A DNA stretch of 64,000 nt from Pseudonocardiales bacterium (GTDB lineage: Bacteria; Actinomycetota; Actinomycetes; Mycobacteriales; Pseudonocardiaceae). The notes under the pieces were generated by a model that worked only from the letters and a program-made list of their open reading frames with translations, had not been told where the DNA came from and made no database searches. The stretch is taken from assembly GCA_019244165.1 (NCBI GenBank), contig JAFATA010000038.1:1-64000 (forward strand), given 5' to 3'. Both the position numbers and the translations under genes were made by a program. Positions 37,449 to 45,998 of this stretch are shown piece after piece (positions within the stretch are counted from its first letter, which is position 1; the number at the start of each line of letters is the position of its first letter).

Positions 37449-37637
37449 CACTCGAACGATCAGCTCTTCGCCAGAGAGGTCGGCGCCGGGCAACTCGAAG
37501 TTCTCCGCGGACTCCGACTCATCGACGTCGACCGCACCGGACTGCGCCTCGTTGCGTCTCGCCTTGAGCTCATCCAGCGAGTCCTCAACAAGATCATCCG
37601 CCTCGCTCCGCCGAGGAGCGTCGTAGTCGGTCGCCAT
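37335..37637 (-). CDS. DUF4193 zinc-ribbon-like protein
   Basis: The 100-residue protein has an acidic N-terminal half (LVEDSLDELKARRNEAQSG) and a C-terminal metal-binding knuckle with two pairs, CSSC and CRDC. It is conserved across actinobacteria between DUF3093 and cei, and mycobacterial Rv2699c is the counterpart. The charged Asp/Glu-rich stretch resembles proteins that touch RNA polymerase, but no function is established. Confidence 0.93.
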   Translation of the reverse strand: MATDYDAPRRSEADDLVEDSLDELKARRNEAQSGAVDVDESESAENFELPGADLSGEELIVRVLPKQADEFTCSSCFLVHHRSRLAEQRNGRMVCRDCAA

Positions 37638-38007
37638 GATTCCACCCCTGAGTCGTACCGGTCATGCCGCAGCACAAACGCACAGGCACGGTCATTTGTG
37701 CCCGAGACCTCGGTCACACTTTTGCCGCCGCGAGTATGGCCCTGGCACGCCCTACCCGTTGAGTCCCGCCTCACCCTGAATCCCGCCCTACGCCAGAGCT
37801 GCGAGACAGTAGCTCGCCGGCTAGCACGGGCCGCGGATTTTCCCGGCGTGTCTGCTTAGCAGTGCGCGCGCCCCGGCGTCCACGTGGTGGGGCGTCCAAG
37901 TGGTGGAACCCCTCTTCAGACACGCCACAGTCGGATGCGCCACTCCCCTCCCGCTCCTACGCTCAGATGCAGGGGCTGGCCCGGTAAGGGCCAGGAAGGA
38001 CGGGGCC
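37638..38007. other. Divergent upstream region of DUF4193 and cei
   Basis: These 370 bases contain an inverted repeat gcacaaa/tttgtgc at 37672-37701 near the DUF4193 start and a 16-bp tandem repeat at 37875-37906. The cei ribosome site (aggaagga) lies at the right end. No gene is supported. Confidence 0.5.
37875..37906. repeat. Two 16-bp tandem units
   Basis: The unit ggcgtccacgtggtgg is followed directly by ggcgtccaagtggtgg, with one mismatch. It lies upstream of cei. Confidence 0.9.
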
Positions 38008-38709
38008 GTGGCTGGGGTAGGCTCGGCACACGCGCGGGTGAGAGGTTACCGCACTCGCAGGCCGATGCCCGCGGCCTTGTTGGCAGTGATTCTCAGCACC
38101 GTGGCTGGGCTGGTCTGGTTCGGCGCGTTGCATCAGACCGGGGACGCCTGCCCCCGCCCCAACGGAGACAGCTCCAGCCAACTGCTCCCGGCCAATGGCC
38201 TGGACACGGTGCCCCCGGCGTCACCCCAGCTCACACGGGTGCACGTGCTGAACGCCAATGGCGTACGCGGCAAAGCAGCCACCGTCGGTGACGCGCTGGC
38301 CCAACTGGGGTTTGCTACCACCACGCCCGCCAACGACCCCCAATATCCGGCCTTCGACCTGCACTGCTATGGGGAGATCCGCTTCAGCGCCGCTGGGCAA
38401 GCCGGGGCACGGACGTTGAGCTTGGCGATACCGTGCGCCGAGCTGGTCCGTGACCTCCGCCCAGACGCGGGGATCGACCTGGCACTGGGCACCAAGTTCG
38501 TCGCACTGCGGCCCACTGAGGCGGCCCGCATAGCCTTAGGGGACCTGGCTGGACTCGGGCACCCGGGGCCTGCTGGATCTTCCCGTGATGGCGTAGTAGC
38601 CGCCCCGCAGGGACCCCCGTCAATGACCCAGTTCGTGACGGAGCGGACGCAGCCGGTGCCCGTGGTGAATCCGGACCTCCTGCAGCGGGCCCGTCAGGTG
38701 AAGTGCTGA
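38008..38709 (+). CDS. cei: Envelope integrity protein, LytR C-terminal domain (Cei-like)
   Basis: GTG 38008 after aggaagga gives 233 residues. A single membrane helix (AALLAVILSTVAGLVWFGAL) anchors the protein with its bulk outside the cell. The exported part holds the LytR_C domain (THVHVLNANGV-like sequence VHVLNANGVRGKAATVGDAL). The mycobacterial orthologue Rv2700 (Cei) supports cell-envelope integrity. It is convergent with suhB and separated by 7 bp. The position before suhB and sigA matches the conserved order. Confidence 0.9.
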   Translation: MAGVGSAHARVRGYRTRRPMPAALLAVILSTVAGLVWFGALHQTGDACPRPNGDSSSQLLPANGLDTVPPASPQLTRVHVLNANGVRGKAATVGDALAQLGFATTTPANDPQYPAFDLHCYGEIRFSAAGQAGARTLSLAIPCAELVRDLRPDAGIDLALGTKFVALRPTEAARIALGDLAGLGHPGPAGSSRDGVVAAPQGPPSMTQFVTERTQPVPVVNPDLLQRARQVKC

Positions 38710-38716
38710 TGCGCCT

Positions 38717-39523
38717 TCAGACCGCATCGGCACCGCACCGCGCCACCAGGTCCGCCAGCGCGTCGACGATCCCCGGTGTGGCGGCCAGCAAGAAGTCCGA
38801 TCCGCGCTGGGGCAACCGGACTGCCGCACCGGCCTCGGCCGCGATCAGCGCACCTGCCGCCCAGTCCCAGCGGTGCAGACCGTGCTCAGCGAAACCATCC
38901 AACCAACCGGAGGCGACCGAGCACAGATCCAGGGCAGCCGACCCAGCGCGGCGCAGGTCCCGAATCCTCGGCAGCATGCCGGCTACCATGGCCGCCTGCC
39001 GAGCCCGTCGCTCGGGCCGGTAGGAGAAGCCGGTGCCGATCAGCGACAGCTCCAGCTGGGTAGCCCCACTGACCCGCAACGCGACCCCGTCGCAGTCGGC
39101 CCCGCAGCCTCGCGCCGCGCTCCACAACCGGCCAGCGGCGGGCTGACCCACCGCAGCGGCCAGGGACTGCCCGTCGCGCTGGACCGCCACCGACACCGCA
39201 TACCAGGGCAGCCCATAGAGGTAGTTCACGGTGCCGTCGATGGGGTCGATCACCCAGCACAGGTCTCCCGGCTGCGGGCCAGCGCCGCCGCCCTCCTCCT
39301 CGCCCAGTACTGGCTCACCGGGCCGCCACTGGGCAAGCAGCCGCCGGGCTAACCGCTCGGCTGCGGTGTCTGCGATGGTGACCACGTCGGTGGCGCTGGT
39401 TTTGGTCCCCACCTGCCCAGCGCCTGCGGCCCGCATCCGCACGATCAGGTCGCCGACCTGTTGAGCTACCGCCACCGCAGTGGCCCGCAGCTGCTCGACG
39501 TCGTCGCCACGAACGCTCGACAT
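38717..39523 (-). CDS. suhB: Inositol monophosphatase family protein
   Basis: The ATG at 39523 gives 268 residues. The metal-binding motifs are intact: GEEEGGG, WVIDPIDGTVNYLYGLP and HRWDWAAGALIAAEAG. The enzyme dephosphorylates inositol phosphates or related sugar phosphates with Mg2+, and the mycobacterial counterpart is SuhB. In Mycobacterium the polyphosphate glucokinase gene ppgK lies between suhB and sigA, but here only 300 bp remain, without ppgK. Confidence 0.94.
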   Translation of the reverse strand: MSSVRGDDVEQLRATAVAVAQQVGDLIVRMRAAGAGQVGTKTSATDVVTIADTAAERLARRLLAQWRPGEPVLGEEEGGGAGPQPGDLCWVIDPIDGTVNYLYGLPWYAVSVAVQRDGQSLAAAVGQPAAGRLWSAARGCGADCDGVALRVSGATQLELSLIGTGFSYRPERRARQAAMVAGMLPRIRDLRRAGSAALDLCSVASGWLDGFAEHGLHRWDWAAGALIAAEAGAAVRLPQRGSDFLLAATPGIVDALADLVARCGADAV

Positions 39524-39597
39524 TCTGCCATCCGACCACACCTGGGCGGAGAGGTCCGGGCTAGGGGTCGTGAGCGAGCGGCGTCGGTACACTGCCG

Positions 39598-39658
39598 GTC
39601 GTTAGACCGCTCGTATGCTAGAGCGCCCGTATGTTAGACCTCCCGTTGTTAGACCGAC
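39598..39658. repeat. Degenerate 16-bp tandem repeat upstream of sigA
   Basis: About four units of the form cgtatgttagacctcc follow one another between suhB and the sigA frame. Two adjacent units (39612-39627 and 39628-39643) match at most positions. The array may overlap sigA promoter or leader sequence. Confidence 0.65.
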
Positions 39659-39823
39659 GGAGTCGTACACTGGACCGTGGCACCGTCCCCGAGCACCCTG
39701 GGCCGCACCGCCGGAATCTGGCATGCCGCCGAGATTGTCAGCGTTGGCTCCAGCGGTGGGCTCGCCGACGGGGACCCGATTCCCGCACCGCGCCCGAACA
39801 CCGACTGTTTCGAAAGGCCGTCC

Positions 39824-41167
39824 GTGGCAGCCGCAGAACCCGCATCCCGTCGCGCCGCAGCCTCGAACCCCGCAGCCTCGAACCCCGCTGCTTCGAGCCC
39901 CGGGACCGAGAAGAAGCCTTCTTCCCGCAACGGTGTTGCGCGCACCCGAGCGAAGGCTCACAGCACCACCAAGACGGGCACCAAACCGACGGGCACCCAA
40001 CCGGCGGCCGGCACAGATGGGGACCCCGACAGCGGCCCCAGAGTCGACCTTGGCGTCGATCCTAAGGTCGACATCGAGGCTGGCCCCGCTGCTGAGGACC
40101 TCGCCGACGTCGAGGTCGAGGTCGAAGAGATCGCCGTGGACACCGAAGAGGCGGAGGCGCCCAGTGGCCCCGGTGCGGAGGACTTCGTCTGGGATGAGGA
40201 GGAGTCCGAGGCGCTGCGGCAGGCACGCAAGGACGCCGAGCTCACCGCCTCGGCCGATTCGGTGCGCGCGTATCTCAAGCAGATCGGCAAGGTCGCCCTG
40301 CTCAACGCCGAGGAGGAGGTGGAGCTCGCCAAACGCATCGAAGCGGGACTTTATGCCGCCGAGCGGGTGCGCAGGTCCGAGGAGTCAACCGAGAAGCTCT
40401 CCCCGCAGCTGCGTCGGGATCTGCGCTGGATCGTCCGTGACGGCGAACGCGCTAAGAATCACCTGCTCGAGGCGAACCTTCGCCTCGTCGTGTCGCTGGC
40501 CAAGCGCTACACCGGCCGCGGCATGGCATTCCTGGACCTGATCCAGGAGGGCAACCTCGGTCTGATCCGCGCGGTAGAGAAGTTCGACTACACCAAGGGC
40601 TACAAGTTCTCCACCTACGCCACCTGGTGGATCCGGCAAGCCATCACCCGAGCGATGGCCGACCAGGCTCGCACCATCCGGATCCCGGTGCACATGGTCG
40701 AAGTGATCAACAAGCTGGGTCGCATTCAACGCGAGCTGCTCCAGGACCTGGGCCGCGAGCCCACCCCGGAGGAGCTGGCCAAGGAGATGGACATTACGCC
40801 GGAGAAGGTGCTGGAGATCCAGCAGTACGCCCGGGAACCCATCTCCCTGGACCAGACCATCGGCGATGAGGGCGATTCCCAGCTCGGCGACTTCATCGAG
40901 GACTCCGAGGCCGTGGTCGCGGTGGACGCGGTCTCGTTCACGCTGCTGCAGGACCAGCTGCAGTCTGTCCTGTCCACCCTGTCCGAGCGGGAAGCCGGCG
41001 TGGTGCGGCTGCGGTTCGGTCTCACCGACGGTCAACCACGCACGCTCGATGAGATCGGTCAGGTCTACGGGGTCACCCGGGAGCGCATCCGCCAGATCGA
41101 GTCCAAGACGATGTCCAAGCTGCGCCACCCGTCCCGCTCCCAGGTCCTGCGCGACTACCTGGACTGA
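39824..41167 (+). CDS. sigA: Primary RNA polymerase sigma factor
   Basis: GTG 39824, with gaaagg 10 bp upstream, gives 447 residues and is preferred over the track start at 39677. The N-terminus is a low-complexity Ala/Ser/Pro tail with a 15-bp DNA repeat (AASNP units), then an acidic stretch. The conserved part starts at [32 protein letters not shown]. Region 2 has [19 protein letters not shown] and [17 protein letters not shown], and region 4.2 has [21 protein letters not shown]. It directs housekeeping transcription. It is convergent with bioD across a short hairpin. Confidence 0.97.
   Translation: MAAAEPASRRAAASNPAASNPAASSPGTEKKPSSRNGVARTRAKAHSTTKTGTKPTGTQPAAGTDGDPDSGPRVDLGVDPKVDIEAGPAAEDLADVEVEVEEIAVDTEEAEAPSGPGAEDFVWDEEESEALRQARKDAELTASADSVRAYLKQIGKVALLNAEEEVELAKRIEAGLYAAERVRRSEESTEKLSPQLRRDLRWIVRDGERAKNHLLEANLRLVVSLAKRYTGRGMAFLDLIQEGNLGLIRAVEKFDYTKGYKFSTYATWWIRQAITRAMADQARTIRIPVHMVEVINKLGRIQRELLQDLGREPTPEELAKEMDITPEKVLEIQQYAREPISLDQTIGDEGDSQLGDFIEDSEAVVAVDAVSFTLLQDQLQSVLSTLSEREAGVVRLRFGLTDGQPRTLDEIGQVYGVTRERIRQIESKTMSKLRHPSRSQVLRDYLD
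39857..39901. repeat. Three 15-bp in-frame units in sigA N-terminal tail
   Basis: Two identical copies of gcagcctcgaacccc are followed by a diverged third, coding for [10 protein letters not shown] and AASSP. Confidence 0.92.
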
Positions 41168-41169
41168 CC

Positions 41170-41198
41170 GGTTGGGAGCTCTTCAACGACCCCCAACC
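41170..41198 (+). terminator. Hairpin after sigA
   Basis: A 7-bp perfect stem ggttggg/cccaacc starts 3 bp after the sigA stop and overlaps the 3' end of convergent bioD. It could serve both genes. There is no U-tract. Confidence 0.5.
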
Positions 41199-41911
41199 CC
41201 CGTTCCACTGATCTTTAACGGCCCCCAACCCAGCGCTTGCAATCCTGGTTGGAGTCCCCTTCGAGCTACTGCCAGGAATTCCACGGGAGTCAGGCGGCCA
41301 GCGCCTTCCGGCAGAGCGCCGAGGAGCGGCAGACCCGTCACCACGGGCAAATCAGCCAGGTTGCACCGGGCGGCAAGGTCGGGCTCAGCGGGCCAAGCAC
41401 CGATCACCACCCCGACACAGCCCAAGCCACGGGTGCGCAGCACATCGACGGTGAGCGCGGTGTGGTTGAGGGTGCCCAGCCCGGCGGGGGCCACCACGAG
41501 CACCGGAGCGGCCACGGCGGCGGCAACATCGGCGAGCGTTCCCCCCTTGTCATCCAGGGGGACCAGCAACCCCCCCGCACCCTCGATCAGCACCAGGTCG
41601 TGTGCTGTGGCAAGTTCCCGGACCGCTGCGGTGGCGATGGCCGGTGTCACCGGAGGCAGGCCGGCGCGGCGGGCCGCCGTCGCCGGCGCCAACGCCTCCG
41701 GGTAGCGGGCCAGCTCCCGGCAGGTGACCGAGGGACCCACCAGACGTTGCACGTCCTCGACATCACCTGGCTGGCCCGCGTTGACGCCGGTCTGCGCGGG
41801 TTTGACCACCGCCACCCGGCGACCGGCGGCGACGGCGAGCGCGGCGATGGCCGAGGTCACCACCGTCTTGCCAACCCCAGTCCCTGTCCCGGTCACCACC
41901 AGCACGCTCAT
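41183..41911 (-). CDS. bioD: Dethiobiotin synthetase
   Basis: The ATG at 41911 overlaps the bioF stop by 4 bp and gives 242 residues. The P-loop TGTGTGVGKTVVTSAIAAL, KPAQTG and the GAGGLLVPL motif identify BioD, which forms the ureido ring of dethiobiotin from DAPA, CO2 and ATP. The last residues (GWGPLKISGTGVGGR) extend past the usual family end into a region of ccccaac repeats. bioA and bioB are not in the window. Confidence 0.94.
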   Translation of the reverse strand: MSVLVVTGTGTGVGKTVVTSAIAALAVAAGRRVAVVKPAQTGVNAGQPGDVEDVQRLVGPSVTCRELARYPEALAPATAARRAGLPPVTPAIATAAVRELATAHDLVLIEGAGGLLVPLDDKGGTLADVAAAVAAPVLVVAPAGLGTLNHTALTVDVLRTRGLGCVGVVIGAWPAEPDLAARCNLADLPVVTGLPLLGALPEGAGRLTPVEFLAVARRGLQPGLQALGWGPLKISGTGVGGR

Positions 41912-43053
41912 GGAGCCGCCCGGGCCCTTACCGTAGCGAGCACCTGCGCCGCCCGCGCTAGGTCCAGGTCGGTCAGGGCAGCATGGGCACTCAGCCGCAG
42001 CCTGCTGGTCCCGGCGGGCACCGACGGCGGACGCAGGCAGCCCACCCGCACACCATGGCGCAGGCACTCCGCGGCGGTATCGACCGCATGCTGCGGCGTG
42101 CCGAGGATGACCGGAACCACGGCGGAACGCGGCCGGGGTGCACCCACTGCCGTGGCGATGGCCGCAGCAGCGTCGAGCACCCGGCCGGGCAGCGCCGGCT
42201 CGGCGCGCAGCACCCGCAGTGCGGCCAACGCCCCGCCAGCAGATGGGGGGGCTAGACCCGTGTCGAAGACGAAGCTGCGCGCCGTGTTGACCAGGTGGTC
42301 GATCACCGCGCGAGAACCCAGTACCGCGCCCCCCTGGCTGCCCAGCGACTTCGACAGCGAGACCGTGGCCACCACATCGGGCTCGCCGATCAGGCCACAT
42401 TCAGCGAGCAGCCCTCGCCCACCGACCCCCCGCACTCCGAGACCGTGCGCCTCATCGGCCAGCAGCACCGCCCCGTGCTGCCGGCACACCGCGTGCAGCT
42501 CAGCGAGCGGCGCGAGCTCACCGCTCACGCTGACCACCGAATCGGTGACGACCAAGGCGCGCCGCTCGGACCGGGCACCCAGCACCGCGTCCACCGCCGA
42601 GACATCGGCCTGGGGGATGACCACGACTCGGGCCCGGGACAGCCGGCACGCATCCACCAGCGACGCGTGGCTGGCGTCGTCGGACACCACCAAGGCTGCC
42701 CGGCCGGACAGCGCCGTCACCGCGCCAAGGTTCGCGGTGTAGCCCGAGGAGAACACCAGGGCCGCCGGTGCGCCACAAAACGCGGCGAGCTCGTCCTCCA
42801 GTTCGGCATGCAATTCAGTGGAGCCGGTAACCAGGCGAGACCCCGTTGACCCGGCACCCCAGGTGCGCGCCGCACACACCGCGCCGTGGACGACTCGGGG
42901 GTCCCTGGCCAGACCCAGGTAGTCGTTGGACGCCAGGTCGACCATCGACTCGAACGCCGAGCGCGGGCGCAGGACCCGCCGCAACCCCGCGGTCCAGCGG
43001 AGGGCAGCCGTCTCATCTAACCAGTCCAGGGCACGAGTTCCCCGGGGAAGCAT
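41908..43053 (-). CDS. bioF: 8-amino-7-oxononanoate synthase
   Basis: The ATG at 43053 (or GTG at 43059) gives about 381 residues; the track extension upstream is not conserved. This PLP enzyme condenses pimeloyl thioester with alanine. Landmarks are LASNDYLGLARDPRVV, FSSGYTANLGAVTAL, LLADEAHGLGVRG and the cofactor lysine in TVSLSKSLGSQGGAV. It is coupled to bioD. The upstream region (43054-43160) is unusually AT-rich for this genome and contains two atgtac motifs, possibly an operator. Confidence 0.94.
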   Translation of the reverse strand: MLPRGTRALDWLDETAALRWTAGLRRVLRPRSAFESMVDLASNDYLGLARDPRVVHGAVCAARTWGAGSTGSRLVTGSTELHAELEDELAAFCGAPAALVFSSGYTANLGAVTALSGRAALVVSDDASHASLVDACRLSRARVVVIPQADVSAVDAVLGARSERRALVVTDSVVSVSGELAPLAELHAVCRQHGAVLLADEAHGLGVRGVGGRGLLAECGLIGEPDVVATVSLSKSLGSQGGAVLGSRAVIDHLVNTARSFVFDTGLAPPSAGGALAALRVLRAEPALPGRVLDAAAAIATAVGAPRPRSAVVPVILGTPQHAVDTAAECLRHGVRVGCLRPPSVPAGTSRLRLSAHAALTDLDLARAAQVLATVRARAAP

Positions 43054-43496
43054 CGTCACGGCCAGCGAGCCTACGGCGGGCCGGGCAACATCTCCATCTC
43101 CACGCCGACCGAGACCACAAAAATATGTACACAGAGTAACGTATAGTGACAGAATGTACTCGACGTAACACGGTAGGCCAGAGTATCGATGACAAGCTGT
43201 ACAGGGTGGCCGGGGGATCCTGCGGTGTGGCCCTTCCGGGGCCACTCATAACGGGGCAACAGGGCGCGTTCAACCGTCTGGGACGAATGCCGATTACGCA
43301 TTCTTCCCTAGCACCTGGGAGGGGACAGCCCAATGGCGACACGTTGGCGACCATGCACGTTCCGCGACCGAGTCGATCTCGCTCGCATCTCATGATTCCC
43401 CGACACCGGGGGCCCCGAAATCTCGCGGTGAGCACTGTTGCCGCGGGCAATGAGTACACCGGCATCCCCCAGCCTCCGACAACCCAGCCCTCGGCG
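43054..43496. other. Divergent upstream region of bioF and the LuxR-type regulator
   Basis: The first 100 bases are AT-rich (aaaaatatgtacacagagta and later gaatgtact) and probably hold the bioF promoter. The regulator frame is open from 43146, but residues before 43497 do not resemble a receiver domain. ATG 43287 and ATG 43353 are other possible starts. Confidence 0.5.
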
Positions 43497-44144
43497 ATGG
43501 CCCACTGCTCGGCTGAAAAACCGAGTCGGGATCCGAACCCGATCCGGGTATTGCTGGTTATCGACATGAGTCTGCTTCGTGGAGCGCTTGCCACCCTGCT
43601 GTCCAGTGAGAACGACATCGAAGTGGTGGCCGGTATGGCCGCGGGCGACCGGGTGGTCCCCATCGCGATCCGCCACCAACCCGATATCGCGGTGCTGGAT
43701 GTCGACCAGGGTGGGTCGGACGTGCTTGCGACCGCGCAAGCGCTGCACGAGCGGCTACCCAAGTGCCGGGTGGTCGTGCTTGCGGCAGCACAACGACCGG
43801 GTTTGGTCCGCCGGGCACTGGATGTGCCGGTCGCTGGAGCGGTGGACAAGGACGCGCAACCTCGGCGTCTGCTCACCACCATTCGCCAGGTCGCCAAGGG
43901 AAAGCGGACCATCGACCCCGCCCTCGCGGTTGCCGCGATCGGCGTGGCAGGCAGCCCGCTGACACCCCGGGAACTCACGGTGCTCGACCTCGCCTCAGGC
44001 GGGGCGTCGCCGACCGAGATCGCCCAGCGGCTTTTTCTCAGCCGCGGGACGGTATGCAACTACCTTTCGCGCATCATGACCAAGCTGGAGGCCCGGACCC
44101 GGATCGATGCCATTCGCATCGCCGCCGAGGCGGGCTGGATCTGA
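43497..44144 (+). CDS. LuxR-type response regulator of the lanthipeptide locus (RamR/AmfR-like)
   Basis: From ATG 43497 the product has 215 residues, with a receiver domain and a C-terminal LuxR HTH (LTPRELTVLDLASGGASPTEIAQRL, then RGTVCNYLSRIMTKLEA). The receiver is partly degenerate. The first acidic pocket residue is Ile (LLVIDMSLL) and the switch Ser/Thr is Ala (VVLAAAQ), while the phospho-acceptor Asp (VLDVDQ) and a lysine (DKDA) remain. Atypical LuxR regulators control ram/amf lanthipeptide genes in Streptomyces. This one converges on the exporter operon and overlaps it by 150 bp, so pairing with the cluster is inferred from position and family. Confidence 0.82.
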   Translation: MAHCSAEKPSRDPNPIRVLLVIDMSLLRGALATLLSSENDIEVVAGMAAGDRVVPIAIRHQPDIAVLDVDQGGSDVLATAQALHERLPKCRVVVLAAAQRPGLVRRALDVPVAGAVDKDAQPRRLLTTIRQVAKGKRTIDPALAVAAIGVAGSPLTPRELTVLDLASGGASPTEIAQRLFLSRGTVCNYLSRIMTKLEARTRIDAIRIAAEAGWI

Positions 44145-45998
44145 CAGTTGTGATGACGACAGTCGTGGTGACGACGGGCCGGTGACAACAGCCAGCTCCA
44201 GCCCGTCATCACCACGACGAGCAATGCCCCCCTGACGAGCGAACTGGCCACTGCCCCACTGACCGACCAGCTCGCGGTACAGCGGCGCAGTCGCGAACAG
44301 CTCTCGGTGTGTGCCCGATACCATGGCGGTGCCGTCCATCAGCACGATCCGCTGCGCCCGCAGCGCGGAGCTGATCCGGTGCGCAACGACGATAAGGGTG
44401 CCCCCCCTGCTTGCCAGAACCCGCTCCACCCGCTCCTCAGCGACCGGGTCGAGGTGGCAGGTGGCCTCGTCCAGGATCAGCACGGAAGCCGCGGTCAGGT
44501 GCGCCCTAGCCACGGCGATGAGTTGCCGTTCCCCTGCGGAGAGCATTCCGGGGGCCAGCGCAGCGTCGTATCCACCGACGCGGGCCACCAAGGAGCGCAG
44601 GCCCAGCGCCTCGACCACGGTGTCAAGCTCAGCGCAGGTAGCGCTGGGATGCAGGTAACGCAGGTTCTCGCCGAGGGTCCCGGTGAAGACATACGCTTCC
44701 TGGGGGATTAACACCCGGTGGCTGGCCAGGGTGTGCGCCTCGAGATCCCCGACCGGCACCCCACCCAGGCGGACCTCGCCGCGGTTGGGGACGTGCGTCG
44801 CGGCAAGCAGCCCGGCCAGGGTGGACTTCCCTGCACCGCTGGGACCGACCACAGCCAGGTGCTGCCCTTCCGGGATCACCAGATCCACCTGGTTCACCAC
44901 CGGCTCGGCGTGGCGGCCATAGCAGAACGTGACACCATCGAGCACCATGTCGTGCCCACGGGGGGTGCTCCGCTGCGCCCTCCCGGCGGGTACCGGGCGT
45001 TCGCCCGCCTCGACGAGCCGATCCAGGGTGACCACCAGCTTCAGTCCCCCGGCACCCAAACCGTCGACCAGCGACTTTAACGCCGGAAGCAGGCCTTGGG
45101 TCAGGTAGACCAGGGCGCCGGCGATCGTGCCCAGCGTCGAGCCGGTCGCCACCAGCCAGGGCGCCCCCACCAGTAGGCCTACCGCGGGCAACCAGCCGCC
45201 GACCGCCACCGACAGCGTGCGGATCGCCGCCATCCGGGCCAGCGTGCGTTCCGCTTCCGCGTGCGCGTCGACCTGACGTTGCACCGGCGCGCAGGCCCGG
45301 TCCTCGGCACCGCAGGCGACCACGTCACGCAAGCTATGCGCGACCGTGCTGGCGGACTCGGCGACCCCTTCGTCGGTGAGCACATGATCACGCTGCCGGG
45401 TCATCATGGAGCGTAAGGAGGCCAGGAAGAAAGCCAGACCCGCCAGCAGCGGTGGCAGCACCAGCAGGCCGACCAGCCCGGTCAGGGCGGCTATCCCGAT
45501 TACCGCACCGGCCGCGCTGACCACGAAGCCCCTGGTGAGCAGGAGCAAACCAGCGAAGTTGTCCCGCACCACCTCAACCTGGTGAGTCAGCCGGGCAACC
45601 GCGCCCGAATCGGGCCGTCCGCCGAGCACGGTAGACCGCTGCAACGCACCCCCCACCACGCTATCCACCAGGTCATCGCGGAAGGGCTCGACAATCTCGG
45701 CGAGAATCCGGTAGACGTGCCGGGTGGCCAACGCCCCCACGAGCACTGCCACAGCCAGCACGCTGAGCCACATCAACCCGGTTCCAGGCCGGCCAGCCAG
45801 GAATCCGTCATCCAACGCGTGGGCCACGCTGTAGCCGGACAGCAGCAGCGGAAGCATCTGCAGCACTGACCACGTCGCCAACCGCACCAGTGCCCGCGGG
45901 TGCCGGCGTAAGGCGGCGAGCAGTACCCGGGGCACGGTGTTCACCACTGATTCCCGGTCTGCTGATCTCCCCTGCGCTAATCTCCTTTGGGGGGTCAT
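43995..45998 (-). CDS. ABC half-exporter, lanthipeptide cluster (RamB/RamA-like)
   Basis: The ATG at 45998 overlaps the upstream exporter stop by 4 bp. The membrane domain spans about 1-300 and the ATPase domain about 345-560. Walker A is VVGPSGAGKST and Walker B is VLILDEATCHLD with the catalytic Glu. The signature is LSAGE rather than LSGGQ. The family part ends near FARQGGIARRG. The last 65 or so residues are antisense to the LuxR gene and look like read-through after stop loss. With the next gene it should form a heterodimer that exports the modified peptide. Confidence 0.9.
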   Translation of the reverse strand: MTPQRRLAQGRSADRESVVNTVPRVLLAALRRHPRALVRLATWSVLQMLPLLLSGYSVAHALDDGFLAGRPGTGLMWLSVLAVAVLVGALATRHVYRILAEIVEPFRDDLVDSVVGGALQRSTVLGGRPDSGAVARLTHQVEVVRDNFAGLLLLTRGFVVSAAGAVIGIAALTGLVGLLVLPPLLAGLAFFLASLRSMMTRQRDHVLTDEGVAESASTVAHSLRDVVACGAEDRACAPVQRQVDAHAEAERTLARMAAIRTLSVAVGGWLPAVGLLVGAPWLVATGSTLGTIAGALVYLTQGLLPALKSLVDGLGAGGLKLVVTLDRLVEAGERPVPAGRAQRSTPRGHDMVLDGVTFCYGRHAEPVVNQVDLVIPEGQHLAVVGPSGAGKSTLAGLLAATHVPNRGEVRLGGVPVGDLEAHTLASHRVLIPQEAYVFTGTLGENLRYLHPSATCAELDTVVEALGLRSLVARVGGYDAALAPGMLSAGERQLIAVARAHLTAASVLILDEATCHLDPVAEERVERVLASRGGTLIVVAHRISSALRAQRIVLMDGTAMVSGTHRELFATAPLYRELVGQWGSGQFARQGGIARRGDDGLELAVVTGPSSPRLSSSQLSDPARLGGDANGIDPGPGLQLGHDARKVVAYRPAAEKKPLGDLGRRRPA

